Under the pieces are notes generated by a model that was given only the letters and a program-made list of their open reading frames with translations, was not told the DNA's origin and did no database searches. A program made the translations under genes and the position numbers. Source: an uncultured Pelagibacteraceae bacterium (GTDB taxonomy: Bacteria > Pseudomonadota > Alphaproteobacteria > Pelagibacterales > AG-422-B15). Taken from it: DNA of 64,000 bases. The stretch covers positions 62,001 through 126,000 of the forward strand of contig CACFYZ010000002.1 in assembly GCA_902570675.1 (NCBI GenBank), written 5' to 3'. This document shows positions 56,938-64,000 of the stretch, piece by piece (position 1 is the stretch's first letter; every line of letters begins with the position of its first letter).

Positions 56938-57344
56938 TACTTATCGTTGTTTTTAGATGCTATTACAATTTTTGAGTTATTTATTCTATCTTGAATAACA
57001 TTTGTAAGTTCTTCATTAATTATTTGATCTAATTTTGAAGCTGGAATCGACTCAATACTTTTCCGCACGATTGATCTTATTTGATCATCTTCAATTATGT
57101 TTGGTGATATTATTTCAGATCTTTGAGTGCCAGCTTCTTCTTTGATTTCTTCACTAGAATCTGAGACTAGCTCAGTTAGTTCCAGCACATCAGTATTGGC
57201 TGAAGATTGACTGACCTCCTCATTTATTGGCGCAGTCAATTCAACAACATCTTTTGGCAGTTCTTGATCAACAGTCGCTGACTCTGACATCATATTTTTG
57301 ATTGCATCAAGTATTTGATCTGTATCTGCTTTTTTTTGACTCAT
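56937..57344 (-). CDS. popZ: Polar organising protein PopZ (DUF2497), short form
   Basis: In alphaproteobacteria PopZ forms a polar matrix that anchors the chromosome origin and cell-cycle proteins. This 135-residue protein has an N-terminal helix (DTDQILDAIKNMMSE), an acidic, Glu/Asp/Ser-rich disordered middle, and a C-terminal helical oligomerisation region (DQIRSIVRKSIESIPASKLD and INEELTNVIQDRI). The three-part layout and the position before valS identify it. The usual multi-Trp/Pro-rich spacer and conserved Leu-Arg-Pro-Met-Leu-like core are weak, so homology is supported mainly by architecture and synteny. Confidence 0.75.
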   Translation of the reverse strand: MSQKKADTDQILDAIKNMMSESATVDQELPKDVVELTAPINEEVSQSSANTDVLELTELVSDSSEEIKEEAGTQRSEIISPNIIEDDQIRSIVRKSIESIPASKLDQIINEELTNVIQDRINNSKIVIASKNNDK

Positions 57345-57371
57345 TATTATAATTCTTATAGCGATATGAGG

Positions 57372-58022
57372 CTAAAAACTAAAGCTGTTTTTCATTTTAA
57401 AGCTGTTCAATACAGGAATTGAACAATTAAATAATTTGCTAGTTGAGATGCTCTGCCCTCTCTTCTTATACATTTTTGCAGTGCAGGCGCCATTATCTGA
57501 TATGATAGCAATCATTCTTCCACCGCTTTCCAACTGATCTACGATATTCTTTGGAACTTCTTCCACAGCTCCTTCAATTATTATTGCATTAAATGGACTT
57601 TGCTCAAGGCATCCTTTGGCAATTTCATTGTTAAAGAAAACAACATTATTGATATTATTCTCTTTTATTGATTTCTCAGAAGCCTCCAGTAATTTTTTAT
57701 TCTCTTCAACAACAATAACAGTTTGTGCGTGGTAGGATAAAATTGCAGCAAGATAACCAGTAGATGATCCCAAAATCAATACATTTTCATTGTCTTTTAA
57801 ATTTATATTTAAAACTATTTTAGCTATAAGATCAGGTTTTGGGATTACTCTCCCCTCTTCGATGTTTAAATTCATTTCCATGTACGATTGATTTTTAAGT
57901 TGAAGAGGCATAAAATTATTTCTGTCTAAAGAATAAAAGGTTGACACGATCCTTTCGGTCATACCATTAATTGGCTTAATTTGACCATCTACCATATTTT
58001 TATTCAACGCTTCATTATTCAT
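57372..58022 (-). CDS. pcm: Protein-L-isoaspartate O-methyltransferase family protein
   Basis: SAM-dependent repair of isoaspartyl residues, or a related methyltransferase. The 216 residues begin NKNMVDGQIKPINGMTERIV, typical of the alphaproteobacterial Pcm-like group, with DRNNFMPLQLKNQSYMEM. The SAM-binding segment is NENVLILGSSTGYLAAILSY, and GAVEEVPKNIVDQLESGGRM is the post-IV region. It lies 27 bp upstream of popZ; in many relatives a tolC-type gene sits between the two. Confidence 0.82.
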   Translation of the reverse strand: MNNEALNKNMVDGQIKPINGMTERIVSTFYSLDRNNFMPLQLKNQSYMEMNLNIEEGRVIPKPDLIAKIVLNINLKDNENVLILGSSTGYLAAILSYHAQTVIVVEENKKLLEASEKSIKENNINNVVFFNNEIAKGCLEQSPFNAIIIEGAVEEVPKNIVDQLESGGRMIAIISDNGACTAKMYKKRGQSISTSKLFNCSIPVLNSFKMKNSFSF

Positions 58023-58114
58023 AATTCTTGATAATAAATTTATAATATATCGTTCTTAACTTTTCAAAATTATTCACACAATGTGAATAATAGTGTTATA
58101 AATGCAATCGACTT

Positions 58115-58188
58115 GGCCACGTGGCGGAATGGTTACGCAGAGGACTGCAAATCCTTGTATACCGGTTCGATTCCGGTCGTGGCCTCCA
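58115..58188 (+). tRNA. tRNA-Cys (GCA)
   Basis: A 74-base cloverleaf including an encoded CCA. The 7-bp acceptor stem GGCCACG/CGTGGCC is perfect, with discriminator T73 as expected for tRNA-Cys. The anticodon loop CTGCAAA (anticodon GCA) sits on the AGGA/TCCT stem, and the T-arm contains GGTTCGATTCC. The next gene on the opposite strand ends 2 bp downstream. Confidence 0.96.
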
Positions 58189-58190
58189 CT

Positions 58191-59207
58191 TTAAGATACA
58201 TGTACTTTTAAAGCTTCAATAATTTTTGTTGCTTGATCTTCTCTAATCCACGAGTGAAAATTTTTTATCATAGGAGGTGTAAAGTTTGGGACAAGTTGTG
58301 TCAACTTAGACCTCATCGATCTAATGGTGCCACTTTTTTTATTTGATGCAAGATACGCAATGTAGGATTGTGGATATTCTGGTTGAAGTCGTACGAGCTT
58401 TTCCGAATACATTTGAGCATCGGACAAGTTATCATCGAGAAAACTAAATCGCCATAGCTCATAATATGTTCGCCATTGTCCATAAATATCTTCATATAGT
58501 TCAAGCGCCTTATTCATTTCTGTATACGCTCTTTTTTTTTCATCTATTTGAAATAATGAAGAACCAAATAACCTACGACCATGTGCAAATTTCTTATTCA
58601 ATTTTATTGAGTTATATGAATGGTTAAGAGCTAAATCGAAGTTGCCTCCGTAATAATAAGATAGTCCAAATGCAAATTGACAAAGAAAATTATTTTCATT
58701 TAAAGAAACAGAACTTCTCGCTAAATTGAGTAGTGTTTTACGAACCTTATTTGGATCCCTTACATTAAACATCCATAATTTATCAGCGTAGGACATTGCA
58801 ATTTTAGATATTGTAATTGCCAGGTCCTCTTTAGGAATTGAATTACTTAAAATATCATATGACTTTTTTGAAAGAAGAAATCTAATTGTTCGTTTATCTT
58901 TTTGGTTTTTTGATTTTCGAATTACACCATTTTCCTCAAGATATTTTAGTCGCCTCCAAAGTGTTCTTTCTGGCGACTGAGTAAAGTATTGAATATCATA
59001 GAAAGAAAGACCTTTAAAAAAGTTAACATAAAGTCTGAAGACTATTTCTAAGTCAAGTAAACTGGTCAGAGATAATGATTTTAAAACACGAAATAATCCC
59101 CCATACAAAAAACTAAATACGGCTTCATCAAGCAAATTAACATTTTTTTCGACTTGGTCACTTCGTCCAAATCCAAATTCGTATATATTATCTTTTTGAA
59201 TAGTCAC
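58191..59207 (-). CDS. Winged-helix/TPR protein of unknown function (putative regulator)
   Basis: A 338-residue soluble protein that I do not recognise as a named family. Residues about 50-120 look like a MarR-type winged helix: a helix LEIVFRLYVNFFKGLSFYDI, a recognition-helix-like SPERTLWRRLKYLEENGVI, and a basic wing NQKDKRTIRFLLS. Residues about 155-305 are tetratricopeptide-like repeats (for example FAFGLSYYYGGNFDLALNHS and AYTEMNKALELYEDIYG). The combination suggests a DNA-binding protein with a protein-interaction domain. It is a single gene between two tRNA genes, so context does not suggest a target. Confidence 0.7.
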   Translation of the reverse strand: MTIQKDNIYEFGFGRSDQVEKNVNLLDEAVFSFLYGGLFRVLKSLSLTSLLDLEIVFRLYVNFFKGLSFYDIQYFTQSPERTLWRRLKYLEENGVIRKSKNQKDKRTIRFLLSKKSYDILSNSIPKEDLAITISKIAMSYADKLWMFNVRDPNKVRKTLLNLARSSVSLNENNFLCQFAFGLSYYYGGNFDLALNHSYNSIKLNKKFAHGRRLFGSSLFQIDEKKRAYTEMNKALELYEDIYGQWRTYYELWRFSFLDDNLSDAQMYSEKLVRLQPEYPQSYIAYLASNKKSGTIRSMRSKLTQLVPNFTPPMIKNFHSWIREDQATKIIEALKVHVS

Positions 59208-59285
59208 TATGTTCTAATTAATATACTTCTTCTTAAAGTAAAACTAGATATAAATTCTATCTTTTGCTATAAGAAATTGTTCTCT

Positions 59286-59361
59286 TCCCCGGTAGCTCAG
59301 TTGGTAGAGCAAGCGGCTGTTAACCGCTTTGTCACTGGTTCGAGTCCAGTCCGGGGAGCCA
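59286..59361 (+). tRNA. tRNA-Asn (GTT)
   Basis: A 76-base cloverleaf with encoded CCA and a perfect acceptor stem TCCCCGG/CCGGGGA with discriminator G. The D-arm contains AGCTCAGTTGGTAGAGC, the anticodon arm is GCGG-CTGTTAA-CCGC (anticodon GTT), and the T-arm contains GGTTCGAGTCC. It ends one base before the aapP stop codon on the other strand. This tRNA is a substrate of Tgt/QueA. Confidence 0.97.
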
Positions 59362-59362
59362 A

Positions 59363-60100
59363 TTATAAGATTTGACTCAAAAAAGTTTTTGTTCTTTCAC
59401 TCTCCGGATTTGAGAAAAAGTCAGTTGGATTCTTGCTTTCAACTATTTGACCTTCATCCATAAAAATAATTTTATCGGCCACTTCTTTAGCAAAACCCAT
59501 CTCATGCGTTACCACTAACATAGTCATGCCGCCTTCAGCAAGACCAACCATGACGTCGAGTACCTCTTTAATCATTTCAGGGTCCAATGCAGATGTAGGC
59601 TCATCAAACAACATTATTCTAGGTTCCATGCATAGTGCTCTCGCAATGGCTGCCCTTTGCTGCTGACCTCCAGATAATTGTGCGGGATACTTATGTGCCT
59701 GATCATCAATTTGAACTCTTTTAAGGTATTCAAAAGCTTTCTCTCTTGCCTCAGTTTTAGGCATTTTTCTTACCCAAATTGGTGCTAATGAACAATTATC
59801 CAGAATTGTGAGATGCGGGAATAAATTAAACTGTTGAAACACCATGCCAACCTCGCCTCTTATTTTTTCAACACTTCGATTATCGTTTGTCAATTCTGTA
59901 CCTTCAACAATAATATTACCTCTCTGATGTTCCTCAAGTCTATTAATGCATCTAATCAATGTCGATTTACCAGAGCCAGATGGTCCACAAATAACTATTT
60001 TCTCACCTTTTTTAATTTGCAAATTAATATCATTTAATACATGAAGCTCACCAAACCATTTGTGAACGCTATTCATTTCTATCATTACATCTGAGGTCAT
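59363..60100 (-). CDS. aapP: Amino-acid ABC transporter ATP-binding protein AapP
   Basis: ATPase of the general L-amino-acid importer AapJQMP. The 245 residues contain Walker [23 protein letters not shown], the Q loop [15 protein letters not shown], signature [16 protein letters not shown], Walker [17 protein letters not shown], and the switch His in [15 protein letters not shown]. All match the polar amino-acid transporter family. It lies 5 bp after aapM and is the last gene of the operon. Confidence 0.93.
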   Translation of the reverse strand: MTSDVMIEMNSVHKWFGELHVLNDINLQIKKGEKIVICGPSGSGKSTLIRCINRLEEHQRGNIIVEGTELTNDNRSVEKIRGEVGMVFQQFNLFPHLTILDNCSLAPIWVRKMPKTEAREKAFEYLKRVQIDDQAHKYPAQLSGGQQQRAAIARALCMEPRIMLFDEPTSALDPEMIKEVLDVMVGLAEGGMTMLVVTHEMGFAKEVADKIIFMDEGQIVESKNPTDFFSNPESERTKTFLSQIL

Positions 60101-60105
60101 AATAT

Positions 60106-61188
60106 TTATTGTCCTGTATCTAATTTTTTTTCTAAGCGTTGACTATACCTGCTCATACCAAAACAAAAAACCCAAAATATTGCTGCGGCAAAAACATACC
60201 CTTCATGAGAAAATCCAAGCCAATCCGGGTTAGTTCCAACAAATTGAATAATACCAAGAAAATCAAACAATCCTATAATTAAAACAAGAGTCGTATCTTT
60301 AAAAACAGCAATAAAACTTCCAATTATTGCTGGAATTACCATTTTTAATGATTGGGGCAAAATTACTAATGCCATCATTCTCCAATATGTCAGACCTGCA
60401 GCTTGTGAAGCCTCATATTGACCTTTCGGCATTGCCTGAAGGCCGCCTCTCACAACCTCAGCCAAATAAGCTGCCGAAAAGAACATCACTCCAATTAATG
60501 CCCTGATTAATTTGTCAAAATTTACTCCCTCTGGCATAAAAAGTGGGAACATGTTAGATGCCATGAATAAAACAGTAATTAGTGGAACGCCCCTCCATAT
60601 TTCAATAAAGATAGTTGAAAGCAATGACACAACCGGCAGCTTTGATCTCCTGCCCAACGCCAATAATATACCTATCGGTAATGATAAAACTATACCCACG
60701 CCAGCAATGACAAGTGTAAGAAATAAACCGCCCCAAAGCCTCGTCTCCACATTTTCAAGGCCGAGTCCTCCAGAAAAAAGAAAAACACAAATAATTGGAA
60801 ATATAACAAGTAAAAATATACCAACTCCGCCCTTGTATTTTAAATTTGGTATAAGTAAATAGATGATGCTTACTGTAAGTAAGAAATAAGCAATATTTAT
60901 CCGCCAGAGTTCATCGGATGGGTATAAGCCATATATGATTAGTTTCATATTTTGCTTAATAAATACCCAACAAGCGCCACTACTAGTGCAATCTTCTCGT
61001 GTTGACCCAGAAAATGTTGCATCAAAAAAGATCCATGAAAGCAGTGGTGGAATAATTATGTACAAAAAATATAAACCCAACAAGGAAAGAACGGTATTGT
61101 ACCAAGTTGAAAAAAGATTTTTTCTTATCCAACCTAGAATTCCTATTTCAATAACTGGTGGCTCGATTTTTTTACTCACATCTGACAT
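60106..61188 (-). CDS. aapM: Amino-acid ABC transporter permease AapM
   Basis: Inner-membrane permease of the Aap system. The 360 residues start with a cytosolic segment, then several helices, with the permease signature [27 protein letters not shown] near residue 265. [22 protein letters not shown] is also typical of AapM, and a periplasmic loop containing two Cys ([11 protein letters not shown]) is present. The start overlaps the aapQ stop by one base (TAATG). Confidence 0.93.
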   Translation of the reverse strand: MSDVSKKIEPPVIEIGILGWIRKNLFSTWYNTVLSLLGLYFLYIIIPPLLSWIFFDATFSGSTREDCTSSGACWVFIKQNMKLIIYGLYPSDELWRINIAYFLLTVSIIYLLIPNLKYKGGVGIFLLVIFPIICVFLFSGGLGLENVETRLWGGLFLTLVIAGVGIVLSLPIGILLALGRRSKLPVVSLLSTIFIEIWRGVPLITVLFMASNMFPLFMPEGVNFDKLIRALIGVMFFSAAYLAEVVRGGLQAMPKGQYEASQAAGLTYWRMMALVILPQSLKMVIPAIIGSFIAVFKDTTLVLIIGLFDFLGIIQFVGTNPDWLGFSHEGYVFAAAIFWVFCFGMSRYSQRLEKKLDTGQ

Positions 61189-62357
61189 TATCGCTCACCA
61201 ACTTTCATCATACGATTAAATAAATTCATAAGGACCGACGTAAAAAGACTAAGGAACAAATAAACACCCATTACCATGCCTATAATTTCAATAGCCTGTC
61301 CAGTTTGCATAAGAGCAGTGCCTGCAAAAACAAGTACCAGATCCGGATATGCAATTGCTGCAGCGAGTGAAGAATTTTTAGTCAGATTTAAAAATTGATT
61401 TGTTAGGGGCGGAACAATAACACGTAGCGCTTGAGGAATAATAATTAGTCTTAATACTAAACCCTCTTTTAACCCAACAGACCTTGCAGCTTCGGTTTGA
61501 CCCTTTGAGACCGCTAAAATACCAGCTCGGACAACTTCGGCTATGAATGACGCGGTATACATTGATAGTGCAAAAGTTAAGGCAACTAACTCAGGTATTA
61601 ATTTCATACCGCCTCGATAGTTAAAGCCTTTAAGTTCTGGAATTTCAAAAGATATTGGAAAACCTGTAGCTGTCAAAGCTGCAATAAAAACACCAATTAT
61701 TATTGCTGCGGAAACATAAAATGCGGGAAATGTTAGACCAGTCCTATTTTGTCTTCGTTTAGCCCAGATAAAAATAAAAATTGAGATAGCTATTGTTAGC
61801 CAAAATAAATAAAAAATAATAGTGGATCCTTCATTGAAAATAGGATCTGGAATAAATAGGCCTCTGTTGTTCAAAAAAACAGAATCCATAAACTCGAGAC
61901 TTTCTTTTGGTTTGGGCAAAGCTCTGAGAACTGCAAAGTACCAAAAGAAGATTTGTAGTAAAAGTGGAATATTTCTTATAATTTCAATATACGCTTCTGC
62001 AATTTTTGCAATTAACCAATTTGAGGATAATCGCATTATTCCAACCGTAAAACCAATAATAGTTGCAAAAAAGATTCCAATCCCAGCTACTAGTAATGTA
62101 TTTAAAAGACCAACAATAAAAGCATCAAAATATGAAGAAGTAGGAGAATAATCGATTAAAGTCATGCCAATATCAAATTGGGACTCAACTCCTAAAAAGT
62201 GAAATCCACTTGCTAATCCTCGGGCCACCATGTTCTCAGCAGTGTTTTGCACTATATAAAAAATTGCAAGAATGACTAAAATCAAAGTAATGGCTTGATA
62301 GAATGTTCCTTGAACATTCCTATTAAAGATGAATTTTGAAAATTTAGAAAAGCTCAT
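61188..62357 (-). CDS. aapQ: Amino-acid ABC transporter permease AapQ
   Basis: Partner permease of AapM. The 389 residues include about eight helices and GFTVGIMRLSSNWLIAKIAEAYIEIIRNIPLLLQIFFWYF (two adjoining family blocks). The EAA-type loop ASFIAEVVRAGILAVSKGQTEAARSVGL comes later, followed by PPLTNQFLNLTKNSSLAAAIAYPDL. It is separated from aapJ by 129 bp that include a terminator-like hairpin. Confidence 0.93.
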   Translation of the reverse strand: MSFSKFSKFIFNRNVQGTFYQAITLILVILAIFYIVQNTAENMVARGLASGFHFLGVESQFDIGMTLIDYSPTSSYFDAFIVGLLNTLLVAGIGIFFATIIGFTVGIMRLSSNWLIAKIAEAYIEIIRNIPLLLQIFFWYFAVLRALPKPKESLEFMDSVFLNNRGLFIPDPIFNEGSTIIFYLFWLTIAISIFIFIWAKRRQNRTGLTFPAFYVSAAIIIGVFIAALTATGFPISFEIPELKGFNYRGGMKLIPELVALTFALSMYTASFIAEVVRAGILAVSKGQTEAARSVGLKEGLVLRLIIIPQALRVIVPPLTNQFLNLTKNSSLAAAIAYPDLVLVFAGTALMQTGQAIEIIGMVMGVYLFLSLFTSVLMNLFNRMMKVGER

Positions 62358-62406
62358 AAAGTAACCAATTTATTTTGTTATACTACAATATTTAAGCTCA
62401 ATTCAC

Positions 62407-62446
62407 ATAAAAAAAAGGAAGATCAAATTAATGACCTTCCTTTTTT
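62407..62446 (-). terminator. Rho-independent terminator between aapJ and aapQ
   Basis: A stem of about 14 bp (A-run plus GGAAGATC pairing with GACCTTCC plus T-run, one mismatch) with a loop of about 8 bases is followed on the minus strand by a run of nine T. It lies about 40 bp after the aapJ stop. It would end most aapJ transcripts and let only a fraction continue into aapQMP. Confidence 0.8.
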
Positions 62447-62486
62447 AAACTTAAAGTAATCGTTGTTTTATAAAAACGTAAGCAAA

Positions 62487-63512
62487 TTATCTTGCTGGTG
62501 GAGCATAGAGTACTCCGCCATTTTTATAAGACGCATTTGGTGAACCCGCTCTTGCTAAACCAACAGGAGTGTTTTCGCCAACATGTTTTTCATACACGTC
62601 ACCATAGTTACCTACCATTGTGACAATGTCATAAGACCAACTGTCTCCTAGGTTTAAACCAGCGCCTGTTCCACCTTCTTTACCGCATAGTCTTGCAACT
62701 ACAGGGTTAGATGTCATTGCGCAAGTTGTTTGAGCGTTAGATTGAGTTAAGCCAAATTCTTCAGCTTCAATCATTGCATTTAGTGACCATCTTACAACGT
62801 CAGCCCAGTCACCATCACCTTCTCTAACAACAGGACCTAAAGGCTCTTTAGAAATTGTTTCAGGAAGAACGACGTGTGCGTCAGGATCTGCTAACTTTGT
62901 TCTTTGAGCTGCTAAACCAGACTTATCAGTTGTGTATGTGTCACAACGACCTTCGTCGTAAGCGTTTACAACTTCGTCTGCTTTTTCAAAAACAACTGGC
63001 TCATATGCCATGCTGTTAGCTCTAAAGAAGTCAGCCATGTTTAATTCAGTTGTCGTACCAAGGTTAGTACAAACACTTGCACCATCTAGCTCCATTGCGC
63101 TCGTAATGCCAGAGTCTTTTCTAACCATGAAACCTTGGCCATCATAAAAATTGACGCCTGCAAATTCTAATCCGATTTGCGCATCACGTGATAATGTCCA
63201 AGTCGTATTTCTTGATAAAACATCAATTTCACCAGACTGTAATGCTGTAAATCTTTCTTTTGCAGTAAGAGGTACATATTTTACATTATCTGGATTTCCA
63301 AAAACGGCAGCAGAGACGGCACGACATACGTCTACATCAATACCACTCCAGTTCCCGCTCTCATCTGGGTTTGAGAAACCAGGGACACCCTGACTCACTC
63401 CACAGTTGAAGAAACCTTGCGATTTAACTGTATCAAGAGTTCCTGCATATGCAGCAGGGACCATAAATACAGAACAAATAACAGCAAGGATTGAGATTCT
63501 TATATTATTCAT
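62487..63512 (-). CDS. aapJ: General amino-acid ABC transporter periplasmic binding protein AapJ
   Basis: Captures amino acids in the periplasm for AapQMP. The 341-residue precursor has a signal peptide ending AAYAG (cut before TLDTVKSQGFFNCGVSQG). The SBP_bac_3 signatures include GVPGFSNPDESGNWSGIDVDVCRAVSAA, split across the ligand pocket, RNTTWTLSRDAQIGLEFAGV, and the disulfide-linked CTNLGTT...CDTYTTD region. The conserved C-terminus LGRAGSPNASYKNGG-like (here LARAGSPNASYKNGG) is AapJ-specific. Its G+C appears higher than the surroundings, in keeping with strong expression. Confidence 0.95.
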   Translation of the reverse strand: MNNIRISILAVICSVFMVPAAYAGTLDTVKSQGFFNCGVSQGVPGFSNPDESGNWSGIDVDVCRAVSAAVFGNPDNVKYVPLTAKERFTALQSGEIDVLSRNTTWTLSRDAQIGLEFAGVNFYDGQGFMVRKDSGITSAMELDGASVCTNLGTTTELNMADFFRANSMAYEPVVFEKADEVVNAYDEGRCDTYTTDKSGLAAQRTKLADPDAHVVLPETISKEPLGPVVREGDGDWADVVRWSLNAMIEAEEFGLTQSNAQTTCAMTSNPVVARLCGKEGGTGAGLNLGDSWSYDIVTMVGNYGDVYEKHVGENTPVGLARAGSPNASYKNGGVLYAPPAR

Positions 63513-63646
63513 AAGTGATTAATCCTTTTCTTTAATTAATTAATTAAATTAACAGCGGAAATATAATCACAGTTTAGTTATCTTCGAAACAAAAAAAAAG
63601 TTAAGAATTAAAAAATATGATGCCACAACATGTAGTGGATAAGTGT

Positions 63647-64000
63647 CTAATTTACCACTATTTGTCGAGCTATAGTTATTCTTATATCTAATTCTTTTAG
63701 ATTATTATTTACTAAGGATTGAGCATAATTGAATTCTTCTTCACTTAATTGACTGATCAAGTCGTCAATACCCTCATAACCCGCACCACATAAACTAGTA
63801 TAGTTACATTGTAGATACCATCTGACAGATTGGACTAAATCTTTTTTTATACCATCTCCAAATTCATACATATTAGCTACATTGAACTGAGCTTCAGGAA
63901 CTCCATTTTCAGCAGCAAATAAATAATGTTTGAAAGCTTTTTTATAATTGGAACTAAAATACCAATGATCATCATAATATTCTGCTAAAGCATACGCTGC
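63647..64000 (-). CDS. Sel1-repeat protein, 3' part only
   Basis: The reading frame is open from the stop at 63647 to the right edge of the window; the start lies outside. The 117 visible residues contain Sel1-like repeats, for example YKKAFKHYLFAAENGVPEAQ followed by FNVANMYEFGDGIKKDLVQS and VRWYL (pattern AA-x-x-G-x-x-x-AQ, then G-x-G-x-x-x-D). The C-terminal tail (LSEEEFNYAQSLVNNNLKEL) is helical. Such proteins are protein-interaction scaffolds, often exported; neither partner nor localisation can be told from this fragment. Confidence 0.75.
   Translation of the reverse strand, partial: AAYALAEYYDDHWYFSSNYKKAFKHYLFAAENGVPEAQFNVANMYEFGDGIKKDLVQSVRWYLQCNYTSLCGAGYEGIDDLISQLSEEEFNYAQSLVNNNLKELDIRITIARQIVVN

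Noticed and set aside
63533..63552. TTAATT-type tandem repeat upstream of aapJ
   Set aside because: It is low-complexity A/T sequence expected in this genome; no clear repeat unit expansion or regulatory match.
1..64000. Search for CRISPR arrays, insertion sequences, prophage or integrase genes
   Set aside because: I saw no regularly spaced repeats, transposase motifs, phage genes or att-like repeats beside the two tRNA genes.

Overview
The window is AT-rich (by eye about one third G+C), densely packed chromosomal DNA from a streamlined, probably marine, alphaproteobacterium. The evidence is gene order: nagZ-scpA-scpB with tatABC-serS-surE-yajC-secDF, the pcm/popZ/valS block, uvrA/ssb/gyrA/coaD, the alphaproteobacterial PopZ protein and the general amino-acid transporter AapJQMP. 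Spacers are very short, many genes overlap, and I see no insertion sequence, prophage, integrase or CRISPR array. The exact clade (for example the AT-rich AEGEAN-169 or HIMB59 groups) is a guess that needs phylogeny.

Layout. 1-4.6 kb: start of an acyl-CoA carboxylase beta gene, parE, a coniferyl-aldehyde-dehydrogenase-like gene and a crotonase. 4.6-11.1 kb (minus): tgt, queA, exported cyclophilin, coaD, gyrA, ssb. 11.2-14.7 kb (plus): uvrA and a PuuD-like membrane protein. 14.7-31.7 kb (minus): secF, secD, yajC, surE, serS, tatC, tatB, tatA, then an iron(III) uptake set (fbpC, fbpB, fbpA and a di-heme protein), then scpB, scpA, nagZ, a shrunken SPOR-type membrane protein, argS and dgt. 31.8-33.2 kb (plus): xthA and a methyltransferase. 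33.2-38.9 kb (minus): class III aminotransferase, a fused beta-oxidation enzyme, a thiolase and an NRDE protein. 39-42 kb: patatin, an HSL-type esterase, a queuosine-precursor transporter and a LysE exporter.

The most accessory-looking part is 42-52.6 kb. Two divergent gene groups meet near 44.95 kb. On the minus strand are a Tat-type sulfatase, a VOC (extradiol-dioxygenase-like) protein and an unrecognised membrane protein. On the plus strand are a fumarylacetoacetate-hydrolase-family enzyme, an aromatic-ring FAD monooxygenase, a carboxymuconolactone-decarboxylase-like protein and a GST. Together they look like an uncharacterised pathway for a phenolic, possibly sulfated, compound. Next comes sulfate activation: a CysD with an unusual 190-residue N-terminal extension, a CysN-CysC fusion and a DUF2061 protein.

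52.6-64 kb: ilvD, valS, popZ and pcm (minus), tRNA-Cys and tRNA-Asn (plus), a winged-helix/TPR protein, aapP-aapM-aapQ, a terminator, aapJ, and the 3' part of a Sel1-repeat gene running off the window.

Connections: tatABC could export the sulfatase; tgt and queA make queuosine from a precursor that the YhhQ-type transporter could import; the fbp genes carry iron-box-like sites; the sulfatase could free sulfate and CysD/CysNC activate it. No gene-free stretch exceeds 300 bases.
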